A stretch of DNA of 64,000 bases from Plantactinospora mayteni. Its GTDB lineage: Bacteria > Actinomycetota > Actinomycetes > Mycobacteriales > Micromonosporaceae. The stretch spans positions 57,896 to 121,895 of the forward strand of contig NZ_BONX01000050.1 of the NCBI RefSeq assembly GCF_016862935.1, read 5' to 3'. Below are positions 8,780 to 16,620 of the stretch, in pieces (positions within the stretch are counted from its first letter, which is position 1; the number at the start of each line of letters is the position of its first letter). Under the pieces are notes generated by a model, which did no database searches, was not told the origin of the DNA, and saw only the letters and a program-made list of their open reading frames with translations. The position numbers were made by a program, and so were the translations under genes.

Positions 8780-10043
8780 CGGCGCCGCCGCCCAGCCGTC
8801 GGTCCGGGTACACACCCGGAACGCGCACGGGGTCCTCCGGCTCGACCTGACGGCACCGGCCACCGGCGCCCGGCTGGCGGTCCGGCTGGTACCGGCCGAC
8901 CAGTTGCGCCGGCACTGCGCCGAGCTGGGCAACGGGCTGGCGAGGATCGTCGAGCGGCAGCGCCGGGCCGCCCCGCCATCGGTGCGTACCGCCGGGGAGG
9001 CGCTGGCCGGGCTGGCCGCGCTGGGCCGGACCTTCCTCTTCGACGTACTCGCCGACGCCGCCGAGGACTCCGGTCGGCTGGTCGGGTTCCTCCGGGCCGC
9101 CTGCCCCGGTTGGCGTACCCGGCCGGTGCCGGCACCCCTGCTGTACGTCGTCGCCGAGCCCGGACACTTCTTCCCCTGGGAACTGCTGCCGCTCTTCGAC
9201 CCGGCTCCCCCGTCCCTGGTGCGGGACCAGTCGGAACTGGAGCGGGTCGCCCTGGCGTTCACCGGGTTCGCCGCCACGGTGGAACGGCAGGATCCGGACC
9301 GGACACCGCCGCACCCGGACCTCTCCGGCTGGCCGGGCCGGCTGGCGGTCCGGTTGGTCTACCACGGCGGGCTGCCCGGAGCCCGGCAGGAGCTGGGCTT
9401 CTTCCGAGGCCGGGGCCGGCACATCCGGCTGGAGGGGCCGTACCCGGCCGACCTCGACGACTGGGCGGCACCGACCCTGGCCGCGCAGCTCTGCGACCCG
9501 CGACTCGGTGTCGACGGCAAGCGGGGCGTACCGGCCGACCAGGTGCTGCACTTCGCCTGCGACTGCGCCGCCCGGGACGAGGACCCGGAGGCGCACGGCT
9601 ACCTGCTCGCCGACGATCGGGAACGGGAACTGCTCGTCCGGCTGGCCGAGTTGAAGAGTGAACTGGTGCTGCACTGGACGAACGGCACCTCCGGGGGTAC
9701 GCCGGAGAAGCCCCTGGTCTTCCTGAACGCCTGCGGAACGGCGGTGATGGACCCGGCCAGCGCGGTGTCGCTGCTCCAGCCGTTCCAGCACAACCGGAAC
9801 CGGGGCGTCATCGCGACGGCGGCGAACGTCCCGGACCGGGTGGCCGCCGAGGTGAGCAGGTGGTTCTACACGGGTCTGCTCACCGGTACGACGGTCGGGC
9901 AGGCGCTGCACGAGGCGAAGTGGCGGCTGTTGGAGGACCGGGGCAGCCTGCTCGGCCTGCTGTATTCGTTGCACGGTCCGGCCGACATGCGGATCCGGCC
10001 GCTGCCCGCGCCGGTCCGGTCCCCGAGCGGAGGCGCAGGATGA
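8772..10043 (+). CDS. CHAT-domain caspase-like protein
   Basis: A 423-residue protein. The C-terminal half has the CHAT (caspase HetF-associated with TPRs) pattern: VLHFACDC (258-265), then a long loop and HGYLLADD, the Cys motif VFLNACGT (nucleophile Cys321), and the closing VGQALHEAKWRLLED and LLGLLYSLHG. CHAT proteins are usually clan CD cysteine peptidases that act as effectors in NTPase-controlled conflict systems. Oddly, the position that normally holds the catalytic His in FACHC or HG reads Asp (264); only His260 is nearby, so activity is uncertain. The N-terminal half (1-190) is an unassigned helical/beta region. The start overlaps the previous gene by 8 bp and the stop overlaps the next start as ATGA, indicating tight stoichiometric coupling with both partners. 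Confidence 0.8.
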   Translation: MPDGAAAQPSVRVHTRNAHGVLRLDLTAPATGARLAVRLVPADQLRRHCAELGNGLARIVERQRRAAPPSVRTAGEALAGLAALGRTFLFDVLADAAEDSGRLVGFLRAACPGWRTRPVPAPLLYVVAEPGHFFPWELLPLFDPAPPSLVRDQSELERVALAFTGFAATVERQDPDRTPPHPDLSGWPGRLAVRLVYHGGLPGARQELGFFRGRGRHIRLEGPYPADLDDWAAPTLAAQLCDPRLGVDGKRGVPADQVLHFACDCAARDEDPEAHGYLLADDRERELLVRLAELKSELVLHWTNGTSGGTPEKPLVFLNACGTAVMDPASAVSLLQPFQHNRNRGVIATAANVPDRVAAEVSRWFYTGLLTGTTVGQALHEAKWRLLEDRGSLLGLLYSLHGPADMRIRPLPAPVRSPSGGAG

Positions 10044-10942
10044 GACGGCTGGTCGACAGCCTGTGGCACGAGACCCGGGGCGCCTTCGACCGGCTGCCGG
10101 TCTGGCTGCCCGGTACCCCGATGGAACTCGGCGACGTGGGCGTCTTCGGCGACGGCGGCTGGGTGAAGCAGACGACGTTGCGCGAGTTGGGCATCACGGT
10201 ACGGGCCGAGGACGCCGGCACCCCGACCGACTACACGTACGCCTCCAGCGACGGTGCCGAGGTGACCGCCGGGGCGAACGCCTCGGTCGACCCGACCCAG
10301 AGCGGCATCCCGGTGGGCAACGCCGCGCTGCGGGTCCGGTTCTCCCGGGCCGGGGCGTTCGTGCTGCACGCCGACCAGGTGACGGTACGCCGGATCGGCA
10401 ACCTGCGGCAGGTGGACCGGCGCATCCTCGCCGCGTACGGCAACGGCGGCTGGCAGCGCGAGTGGGTGTTGGTCAGCGAGGTGGCCCGGGCGAGCGCCGC
10501 CCTGGTGGTCGTCTCCGGGGACCGGCGGGGGGAGGCTTTCGTCGACCTCGGCGCCAACCTCGACGCCAGCCTCGACGGGCTCGGCCAGCCACTCGGCTCG
10601 GCCGGTACCGCGCTACGGGTCGCCGCCCGCAACGGTGTCGCGGCCTCCTTCGCCAGCGCGACGGGCGGTGCGGTGCTGTGGCAGGGCCGACGGGTACGGC
10701 ATCGCTGGTGGTGGCTGTCGCCGCCACGGATCCGGGGCAGCGAGCCGGACCCCGGAACGCCCGACCCGGATGCCGGCATGCCCGACCCGGACGACGGCGG
10801 GTCCGAGCCGGAGGTCGTCGAGGTCGAGCACCCCGACGACCTCGACGCCCCCGAAGACCGTGCCGCCCCCGAAGACCGTGCCGACCTCGACGACCGTGCC
10901 GACGAGCGCCCGGAGGAGGACGAGCGGAGGATCCCGGCCTGA
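10040..10942 (+). CDS. Beta-rich putative effector with acidic tail (gasdermin-like layout?)
   Basis: A 300-residue protein translated from an ATGA overlap with the CHAT gene. I do not recognise a named family. Residues 1-235 alternate beta strands and short amphipathic stretches (YTYASSDGAEVTAGA, ALRVRFSRAGAFVLHA, WVLVSEVARASAALVVVS, GTALRVAARNGVAASFA) and end with RVRHRWWWLSPP. The last 65 residues are disordered and strongly acidic, built of PDPD, EDRA and DDRAD repeats. By eye the order of elements is similar to the pore-forming N-terminal domain of gasdermins, including a V-x-V-x-E-V strand before a hairpin and a G-(S/T)-x-L-x-R-V-A strand. Neighbouring a caspase-like gene, it could be a protease-released pore former whose tail keeps it silent. 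This is inference from pattern only; a structural scaffold or cargo protein is possible. Confidence 0.5.
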   Translation: MRRLVDSLWHETRGAFDRLPVWLPGTPMELGDVGVFGDGGWVKQTTLRELGITVRAEDAGTPTDYTYASSDGAEVTAGANASVDPTQSGIPVGNAALRVRFSRAGAFVLHADQVTVRRIGNLRQVDRRILAAYGNGGWQREWVLVSEVARASAALVVVSGDRRGEAFVDLGANLDASLDGLGQPLGSAGTALRVAARNGVAASFASATGGAVLWQGRRVRHRWWWLSPPRIRGSEPDPGTPDPDAGMPDPDDGGSEPEVVEVEHPDDLDAPEDRAAPEDRADLDDRADERPEEDERRIPA

Positions 10943-11035
10943 CCTCCGGCCGCGTCCGGATCCGGACCGATCTGGACCCGGCTCCGGGTCGGGATCAGCC
11001 GGTCGCTCCCGGCAAGCCCGGTGCCGTGCCGGGGC

Positions 11036-11710
11036 TCAGCAGTCGGCTCCGCCGGGCGTGACCAATCCGGTCTCGTACGCCAGCATCACCAACTGGGCGC
11101 GGTCCCGGACACCGAGTTTGGTGATGATCCGGCTGACGTGCGTCTTCGCGGTCAGCGGGCTCATCCGCAGTGCCCGGCCGATCTCGGCGTTGCTCAGCCC
11201 GCCCGCCACCAGCGCCAGCACCTCGCGTTCCCGGGCGGTCAACCCGGCGAGCCGCTCCGCCGAGCCCTGCGCCGGCCCGGGTCGCCGGCCGAACTCCTCG
11301 ATCACCCGTCGGGTCACGCTCGGGCTGAGCAACGCGTCGCCGGCCGCGACGACCCGGACCGCGTGACACAGTTCCTCCCGGCTGACGGTCTTGGCCAGGA
11401 AGCCGCTCGCCCCGGCCAGCAACGCCGAGAAGATGTACTCGTCGATCTCGTACGTGGTGAGCACGATGATCCGTACCCCGGCGGTGGCCGGATCCGTGGT
11501 GATCCGCTCGGTGGCCGTCAGGCCGTCCAGGCCCGGCATGCGGATGTCCAGCAGTGCCACGTCGGGTCGTACCCGCCGGACCAGGCGCAGCGCCTCCGCG
11601 CCGTCGGCCGCCTCCGCCACCACCTCGATGTCGCCGTCCAACCCGAGCAGGCCACGCAGCCCGGCCCGGACGAGCGGCTGGTCGTCGGCGAGCAGCACCC
11701 GGATGGTCAT
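11036..11710 (-). CDS. NarL/LuxR-family response regulator
   Basis: A 224-residue two-component regulator. The receiver domain has the acidic pair ADD (8-10), phosphoacceptor Asp55 in LLDIRMPG, conserved Thr in VLTTYE and Lys in FLAKTVS. The C-terminal LuxR-type helix-turn-helix begins LTAREREVLALVAGGLSNAEIG and continues SPLTAKTHVSRIITKLGVRDR. The ATG shares one base with the stop of the histidine kinase (TGATG), so the pair is translationally coupled. Targets are not visible; the multicopper oxidase genes transcribed just upstream in the same direction are plausible. Confidence 0.92.
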   Translation of the reverse strand: MTIRVLLADDQPLVRAGLRGLLGLDGDIEVVAEAADGAEALRLVRRVRPDVALLDIRMPGLDGLTATERITTDPATAGVRIIVLTTYEIDEYIFSALLAGASGFLAKTVSREELCHAVRVVAAGDALLSPSVTRRVIEEFGRRPGPAQGSAERLAGLTAREREVLALVAGGLSNAEIGRALRMSPLTAKTHVSRIITKLGVRDRAQLVMLAYETGLVTPGGADC

Positions 11711-13062
11711 CAGCCTGCCCTGTCCGGCGCGGTGGTCGCCCCCGCGACCCGGCCGGCGTCGACCGCCCGCCCCCGATCGGCCACCTCGGCCGGCACGCTC
11801 CCGCCGGCGGCGGGGTCGTCTCGGCCACCTCGGCCGGGCACGGTCCCGTCGGCGACGGCGCTCGCCTCGGCCACCTCGGCCGGCCCGGACCCGCCGGCGG
11901 CGATGGCCGGCACGCTCCCGCCGGCGGGGTGGATCGTCCGGGGCAGCCAGGCGCTGACGGCGTAGCCGGCGTCGGGCAGCGGGCCGGCGTGCAGCGTGCC
12001 GCCCAGCCCGGTGGCCCGTTCCCGCATCCCGGTCAGGCCGTGTCCGGCGGATGCCGCCCCGGAATCGCCGCCCCTGCCGTCGTCGCGGACGTCGAGGCCG
12101 ACGCCGTCCGGGGCGTACCGGAGGGTCAGGGTGACCGACCGGGCGTCCGCGTGCCGCAGCACGTTGGTGACGGACTCCTGGGCGATCCGGTAGAGGGTCA
12201 GGCCGACGGTCGGCGGCAGCGGCCAGGGCTCGCCCTCGCGGTCGAACGTCGTCGTCAGGCCGGCCTCGGCCGCCCGGTCGAGCAGCGTGCCAAGCTGCGT
12301 CTCGTCCGGCGGGGAGCGCAGCTCCGGCGCGGTCGCGGCACCGGGCTCGCGCAGCAGGCGTACCGCTCGGCGCAGTTCGTCGATCGCGTCCACGTTGACC
12401 TGTCGGGCGCCGTCCAGCAGCTCCCGGGCGGCCTCCGGGTCACGCCCGACGAGTTCCCGGGCCAGGTTGAGCTGGATCCCGACCACCGCGACGGTGTGTG
12501 CGGTGACGTCGTGCAGCTCGCGGGCGATCCGGATCCGCTCGGCGAGGACCAGCCGGGCGGACTCCCGGACCCGCTCCGCCTGCTCGGCGGCGAGCCGGGC
12601 CTCGGCCTCCCGGGCGTACAGCTCGGCGGTGCGGAAGGCGGTGCCGGCGACCAGGGCCAGGGCCAGCATCGCGGCCTCCCGGAGCGCCCCGTCGAGCAGC
12701 CGGAGCGGGTCGACTCCGGCGTTCAGCACCCAGCCGGTGGAGACCAGCAGGGTCGAGACACCGACCGCCACCCCGATCAGCGGCTGACCCGCCCGGGCGA
12801 CCGTGTAGAGCGGGACCAGCAGCGGCCAGATCGGCGAGACGCTGGGAAAGTCGGTCAGGTTGTAGCCCATGATGGCGACCAGCGAAAGCACCAGCACCGG
12901 TACCGGATGCCGGCGCCGGAACAGCAGCAGGCCGCCGGTCACGACGCCCAGGGCGACCGCCGCCACCGTGGAGTCGCGGCTCGACGGCTCGACGGCCACC
13001 TCGGTCGCCACCGCGATGGCGACCGCGCTGGCCAGCGCGAGCGGCACGTCGAGCCGGCGCAT
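11710..13062 (-). CDS. Sensor histidine kinase (HisKA_3 type)
   Basis: A 450-residue membrane kinase. Residues 1-130 hold four to five hydrophobic helices (for example AVALGVVTGGLLLF and PVLVLSLVAIMGYNL). The dimerisation motif RELHDVTAHTVAVV places the phospho-His at about residue 184. The ATPase part has N-box ESVTNVLRHADA and G boxes DDGRGGD and GHGLTGMRERA. After the kinase fold ends near SAWLPRTIHP there is an unusual tail of about 70 residues rich in Gly, Ala and Pro, encoded by imperfect 45-bp repeats. It is the cognate partner of the LuxR-type regulator with which it overlaps by one base. The gene starts 6 bp after the multicopper oxidase gene ends, so the three genes may be co-transcribed. 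Confidence 0.9.
   Translation of the reverse strand: MRRLDVPLALASAVAIAVATEVAVEPSSRDSTVAAVALGVVTGGLLLFRRRHPVPVLVLSLVAIMGYNLTDFPSVSPIWPLLVPLYTVARAGQPLIGVAVGVSTLLVSTGWVLNAGVDPLRLLDGALREAAMLALALVAGTAFRTAELYAREAEARLAAEQAERVRESARLVLAERIRIARELHDVTAHTVAVVGIQLNLARELVGRDPEAARELLDGARQVNVDAIDELRRAVRLLREPGAATAPELRSPPDETQLGTLLDRAAEAGLTTTFDREGEPWPLPPTVGLTLYRIAQESVTNVLRHADARSVTLTLRYAPDGVGLDVRDDGRGGDSGAASAGHGLTGMRERATGLGGTLHAGPLPDAGYAVSAWLPRTIHPAGGSVPAIAAGGSGPAEVAEASAVADGTVPGRGGRDDPAAGGSVPAEVADRGRAVDAGRVAGATTAPDRAG
11778..11935. repeat. Imperfect ~45-bp repeats in kinase 3' end
   Basis: The string CGGCCACCTCGGCCGG recurs at 11778, 11822 and 11868 followed each time by a CCGCCGGCGG-like end, with a fourth partial copy from 11904. 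The repeats encode the Gly/Ala/Pro-rich tail of the kinase (GGSVPA, GGSGPAEVAE, GGSVPAEVAD). Confidence 0.75.
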
Positions 13063-13068
13063 CGGATC

Positions 13069-14604
13069 TCACCTCCCGTGCCCCGGATGCGGGCCGGCGA
13101 GGTCGGCCGGCACCTGGGGCTCGTCCCGAGCCGAGACGGTAATGAATTGTCCCATCATGCCGGCGTCCTCGTGGGCGAGCAGGTGGCAGTGGAACATGTA
13201 CGGCCTCCGCACGTCCGAGTGCGCCAGGAACCGTACGGCGAGCCGGACCCGGCCGCCCGGCGGGACGTACACGGTGTCCTTCTCGCCGGTCAGGTGCGGC
13301 GCCGGCGGCCGGCCGGCTACGTCGAGCAGGTGGAACGCCGCCCCGTGCAGGTGGAAGTTGTGCGGGATCCCGCCGGTGTTGCCGATCTCCCAGATCTCCA
13401 CCGAGCCGGCCCGGACCACCCGGTCGATCCTGGTCAGGTCCATCACCCGCTCGTCGAACCGGAAGTCCCCCATCGTCATCCGGTACGGCTCGGCCCGGGT
13501 CGGCGCGGGCACCGGTGGCGCGGCGGCCAGCCGGGAGGGCAGCGCGGGCGACGGCCGCAGCGTCGACGCCGCGACGATCTTCAGCAGGTCGAAGGTGTCG
13601 GCACCACCGGCCATCCGCCGGATCAGTACGTTGCCGCCCATCGGCGCCGGGAAGCCGCGCAGCAGCACCTCCTCGCCGGGCCGGAACCGGACGACGATCT
13701 CGGCGCGCTCGCCCGGCGAGAGCATCAGCCGGCGCAGCGGCAGCGGCGTGTCCCGGAGTCCCGCGTCGGTGGCCACCAGCGAGAATTCCCGGTCGTCGGC
13801 GAACCCGACCGAGAAGACCCGGGCGTTCGCGCCGTTGAGCAGCCGGAACCGGACCAGCTCGTCGCCGACCTCCAGGTACGGGTCGTAGCCGCCGTTGACC
13901 AGGATCCGGTCGCCGAGCAGGCCCGTGACGGAGAAGCCGCCGAACTGCATGCCGGACTCGTCGAGCGAGCCGTCGTCGTGCAGCTTCCGGTCCTGGAGGA
14001 TCAGCGGGATGTCGTCTACCCCGTACCGGCGGGGCAGCGGCAGCGCGTCGGTCTCGTCGTCGTCGACCAGGAACAGGCCGGCAACCCCCCGATAGACGTG
14101 CGCCGCGGTGCGCTGGTGCAGGTGCGGGTGGTACCAGAGGGTCGCCGCCCGCTGCTCCACCGTCCAGTACGGCTGCCAGGTCCGGCCCGGCTCGATCGGC
14201 TGGTGTGGGCCGCCGTCCATCACCGCCGGCAGATGCATGCCGTGCCAGTGCACCGAGGTGCTCTCGGGCAGGTTGTTGGTCACGTCGACCGCCACCCGGT
14301 CACCGCGACGGGCCCGCAGCGTCGGCCCGAGGATCGGCCCGTTCGCACCCCAGGTGGTGGTGCCGGTGCCGGGCAGCAGTTCGGTGCGGCCCTCGGCGAG
14401 GGTGAGGCGGAACCGTTTGCGCCCGTCGGCGTCGACGACGGGCGGCAGCAGTGGCGGGATCGGCAGCCGGTTGCGGAACGACAGCGTGCCGACGTTGCTC
14501 CGCCCGGACTCCGCCCAGAGGTAGCCGGCGAATCCGGCGGCGGGGGCGACGAGCAGGCCGGTACCGGCACCGAGCCAGCCGAGCACCTTGCGCCGGGTGG
14601 TCAC
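13069..14604 (-). CDS. Multicopper oxidase, Tat-type leader
   Basis: A 511-residue laccase-like copper oxidase. I chose GTG 14604 because it overlaps the stop of the upstream small gene as GTGA; an in-frame ATG 60 bp earlier would lie inside that gene. The leader TTRRKVLGWLGAGTGLL has the twin arginines and hydrophobic core of a Tat signal. All four copper-ligand clusters are present: HWHGMH (domain 1), WYHPHLH, HNFHLHG and the C-terminal HCHLLAHEDAGMM, whose Met is the T1 axial residue. Three cupredoxin domains are expected. Likely role is periplasm-side oxidation of Cu(I), Mn(II) or phenols. It is closely related to the second multicopper oxidase at 54.7-56.2 kb (about two thirds identical around the first copper sites). 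Confidence 0.92.
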   Translation of the reverse strand: MTTRRKVLGWLGAGTGLLVAPAAGFAGYLWAESGRSNVGTLSFRNRLPIPPLLPPVVDADGRKRFRLTLAEGRTELLPGTGTTTWGANGPILGPTLRARRGDRVAVDVTNNLPESTSVHWHGMHLPAVMDGGPHQPIEPGRTWQPYWTVEQRAATLWYHPHLHQRTAAHVYRGVAGLFLVDDDETDALPLPRRYGVDDIPLILQDRKLHDDGSLDESGMQFGGFSVTGLLGDRILVNGGYDPYLEVGDELVRFRLLNGANARVFSVGFADDREFSLVATDAGLRDTPLPLRRLMLSPGERAEIVVRFRPGEEVLLRGFPAPMGGNVLIRRMAGGADTFDLLKIVAASTLRPSPALPSRLAAAPPVPAPTRAEPYRMTMGDFRFDERVMDLTRIDRVVRAGSVEIWEIGNTGGIPHNFHLHGAAFHLLDVAGRPPAPHLTGEKDTVYVPPGGRVRLAVRFLAHSDVRRPYMFHCHLLAHEDAGMMGQFITVSARDEPQVPADLAGPHPGHGR

Positions 14605-14807
14605 CGCCGGCTCCGGGGCCGCAGGCTCCAGAGCGCGAGTACCACCCCGATGGCGATCACCCACCAGCCGAGCAGCGCCTCGGGCATCGGTACCAGACCG
14701 GGGTCGTCGAACCAGACGTGCGGCGGGACGAAGAACCAGCCGAGATTGAAGGCGAGCCCGACCAGTGCCACGACCAGCCCGACCCAGAGCAGACGTCGTT
14801 CAGCCAT
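14601..14807 (-). CDS. Small two-helix membrane protein upstream of copper oxidase
   Basis: A 68-residue protein with two transmembrane segments (LLWVGLVVALVGLAFNLGWFF and LGWWVIAIGVVLALWSL) joined by a short loop HVWFDDPGLVPMPE and a basic C-terminus. Its stop overlaps the GTG start of the multicopper oxidase (GTGA), so the two are produced together. A role as assembly or anchoring partner of the oxidase is inferred from the coupling only; I know no family name for it. Confidence 0.75.
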   Translation of the reverse strand: MAERRLLWVGLVVALVGLAFNLGWFFVPPHVWFDDPGLVPMPEALLGWWVIAIGVVLALWSLRPRSRR

Positions 14808-14910
14808 GCCCCGACGCTAGGTAACCGGGCCGCCGGTGGACGTCTGCCGATCGGAGTCGAAATCCGTACTCCACCGGGAGTACGACCCCGACCCGGCGTC
14901 GGGGGCGAGG

Positions 14911-14949
14911 ACGCCGGAAGGGACCCGGTGGTGGGGCCCCTTCCGGCGT
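14911..14949 (-). terminator. Hairpin terminator
   Basis: Arms ACGCCGGAAGGGaCCC and GGGgCCCCTTCCGGCGT pair almost perfectly across a short loop. It lies 8 bp past the stop of the leftward SRPBCC gene and fits its transcription terminator; no T-tract, as is common in actinomycetes. Confidence 0.7.
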
Positions 14950-14957
14950 GCTCACAG

Positions 14958-15731
14958 TCAGTCGAGGGGAAGCTGGGTGACCCAGTCCTGCCAGGCCCGC
15001 TCGGCCTGAGCCTGGTCCACGTCGGCGCCGAAGAGGTGGTGGCCGAGGACCAGCACGCTGCCCCGGTCGGTGCCGGAGTGCAGGAACCGGTAGAGCGCGT
15101 CGTCGGTGCGTACCCCGAAGTAGCTGGGCAGGCCGGTGAGGTCGACGACGCCCTCGATCGGCGGCAGGCCGGCGAGGGTGAGCCGAGCCGGTGCACCCTC
15201 GACGATCTGGCCGGAGATGCCGAACGCCCCCGCCACGGCCGCCCAGACCTGGTCCGGCTCGCCGGCACCGGGCCGGAACGCGGCGACCTGGGCACTGTGC
15301 CGCCCCGGGAAGTGCCGCACGTACGCGGCCAGGTTGCCCAGGTACATGCCCCAGCCGGCCCGCATCGCCTCGTACTCGCTCTCCCAGTTGTCGCCGAGCA
15401 CGCCGCTCTGCACCAGGTGCAACACGGTGCTGCCCTGGTCACGCCCCTCGATCAGGTATTCGATCGCCATGAACGTGCCGTCCGGCCCGGGCTCGGTGCC
15501 GTACCCGAACCGCTTGCCGGGCTCCCAGGCGGTCACCGTCGACTCCTCGGTTTCACCGCCCATGGCGAACGTGTTCCGCCCGCCCTCGCGCGGGTCCACC
15601 TCCGTATGGCCCATGAACCAGGAGTCGATGCCGGGGCCGGTGGCGATCGCCGCCCAGACCTGCTCCGGCGTCGCCGCCAGCTCGATCTCCTTGCGCAGCT
15701 CGAATTCGTGTCCCACCGTAGAACTCTCCAA
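14958..15731 (-). CDS. SRPBCC (AHSA1-like) domain protein
   Basis: A 257-residue cytoplasmic protein. The first 150 residues carry the AHSA1/START-like pattern: FELRKEIELAATPEQVWAAI, SWFMGHTEVDPREGG, an acidic glycine loop and HLVQSGVLGDNWESEYEAM with a helix that closes the ligand cavity. The second part (about 160-257) looks like a further, diverged helix-grip fold beginning PDQVWAAVAGAFG. In actinobacteria such genes typically sit next to an ArsR-type repressor, as here (the repressor is immediately upstream on the same strand). Ligand unknown. The two genes are separated by 209 bp that contain four 25-bp tandem repeats. Confidence 0.85.
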   Translation of the reverse strand: MESSTVGHEFELRKEIELAATPEQVWAAIATGPGIDSWFMGHTEVDPREGGRNTFAMGGETEESTVTAWEPGKRFGYGTEPGPDGTFMAIEYLIEGRDQGSTVLHLVQSGVLGDNWESEYEAMRAGWGMYLGNLAAYVRHFPGRHSAQVAAFRPGAGEPDQVWAAVAGAFGISGQIVEGAPARLTLAGLPPIEGVVDLTGLPSYFGVRTDDALYRFLHSGTDRGSVLVLGHHLFGADVDQAQAERAWQDWVTQLPLD

Positions 15732-15812
15732 TTCGCTGACGTGTGCGGAACAGGCCGGTCCGGCCGGCCTTTGCGGAATGTCGTGATGGCTTTGCGGGAC
15801 GTCTGGGCGGTC

Positions 15813-15911
15813 TCGGTCCCGATGGGAATCAGCCGGCTCGGTCCCGCTGGGAATCAGCCGGCTCGTTTCCGGTGGGACTCAGCCGGCTCGGTCCCGCTGG
15901 GACTCAGCCGC
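15813..15911. repeat. Four 25-bp tandem direct repeats
   Basis: Units begin at 15813, 15838, 15863 and 15888 with consensus TCGGTCCCGCTGGGAATCAG followed by CCGGC; the last unit has lost one base. They fill most of the space between the ArsR-type gene and the SRPBCC gene, without spacers, so they are not CRISPR-like. They would be transcribed if the two genes form one operon. Confidence 0.9.
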
Positions 15912-15940
15912 TCGGGCCGCCGCGTTCGGCGGCCACCCTG

Positions 15941-16549
15941 CTAGCTGGTCGCTTCGGTGTTCTCCTGGTCCGCCGGGACGTGCGGGTGCAGCGCGATCAC
16001 CACGCGGTGGTCACGGCCGCCGGGCGCGGACTCGTCGTGGTATCTGCCGACCAGCGCGGTGACCGCCCCCGCCAGTTCCTCGGCGAAGGCGGCCCGGTCG
16101 GCCGCCGAGGCGAACCGCACCTGGGCGTCGATCGCGAACGTCGCCACCCGCCGGTTGGCCCGGTCCGCGCCGGTGATCAGCGCGCCCACGTCCTGGACGA
16201 GCCGGGCCGCGACCGCCAGCAGCCACCGCGCCGACAGCCGGTCCGGAGACTGGCCCGGGTCGGGCCGCACGGCGGAGAGCGCCACCGGGGAGATCACGTA
16301 GGACGCTGCGGTGGCCCGCATCACCCGCTCGGTGACGTTGCCCTTGCGACGCTCCTCGACCAGCTCGATCAGCCCGTGCTGCTCAAGGGCCCGGAGGTGG
16401 TAGTTGACCTTCTGCCGGGCCAGGCCGACCCGGGCGGCGAGCATCGTGGCCGACGCCGGCTCGGCCAGCTCGGCCAGCAGCCGCGCCCGGATCGGGTCGA
16501 GCGAGGCCGCGGCCGCCGCCGGATCCTCGATCACTGCGATGTCGAACAT
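15941..16549 (-). CDS. ArsR-like winged-helix regulator
   Basis: A 202-residue regulator. The ATG at 16549 is preferred over longer in-frame options that run into the next gene. Residues 20-85 form a winged helix: RARLLAELAEPASATMLAARVG, VNYHLRALEQHGLIELVEER (recognition helix and wing), RKGNVTERVM. The C-terminal 110 residues are helical (a DUF-like effector part with LSARWLLAVAARLVQDVGAL and AAFAEELAGAVTALVGRY). Pairing with an SRPBCC gene downstream is common for this group and suggests it represses its own operon. Confidence 0.85.
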   Translation of the reverse strand: MFDIAVIEDPAAAAASLDPIRARLLAELAEPASATMLAARVGLARQKVNYHLRALEQHGLIELVEERRKGNVTERVMRATAASYVISPVALSAVRPDPGQSPDRLSARWLLAVAARLVQDVGALITGADRANRRVATFAIDAQVRFASAADRAAFAEELAGAVTALVGRYHDESAPGGRDHRVVIALHPHVPADQENTEATS

Positions 16550-16620
16550 GGGGCAAGCCTGCCACCGACAACTCTTCTTGTCAAGGAAAGCGAAGCTGTC
16601 GGGCGAGCCCGCGCAGGAGA

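Noticed and set aside
11554..14820. A 1088-codon open frame on the plus strand opposite the two-component and copper-oxidase genes
   Set aside because: Composition is Arg/Gly/Gln-rich without domains; it mirrors well-recognised genes on the other strand. High GC creates such shadows.
15813..15911. CRISPR-like array
   Set aside because: Repeats are adjacent with no spacers and no cas genes.
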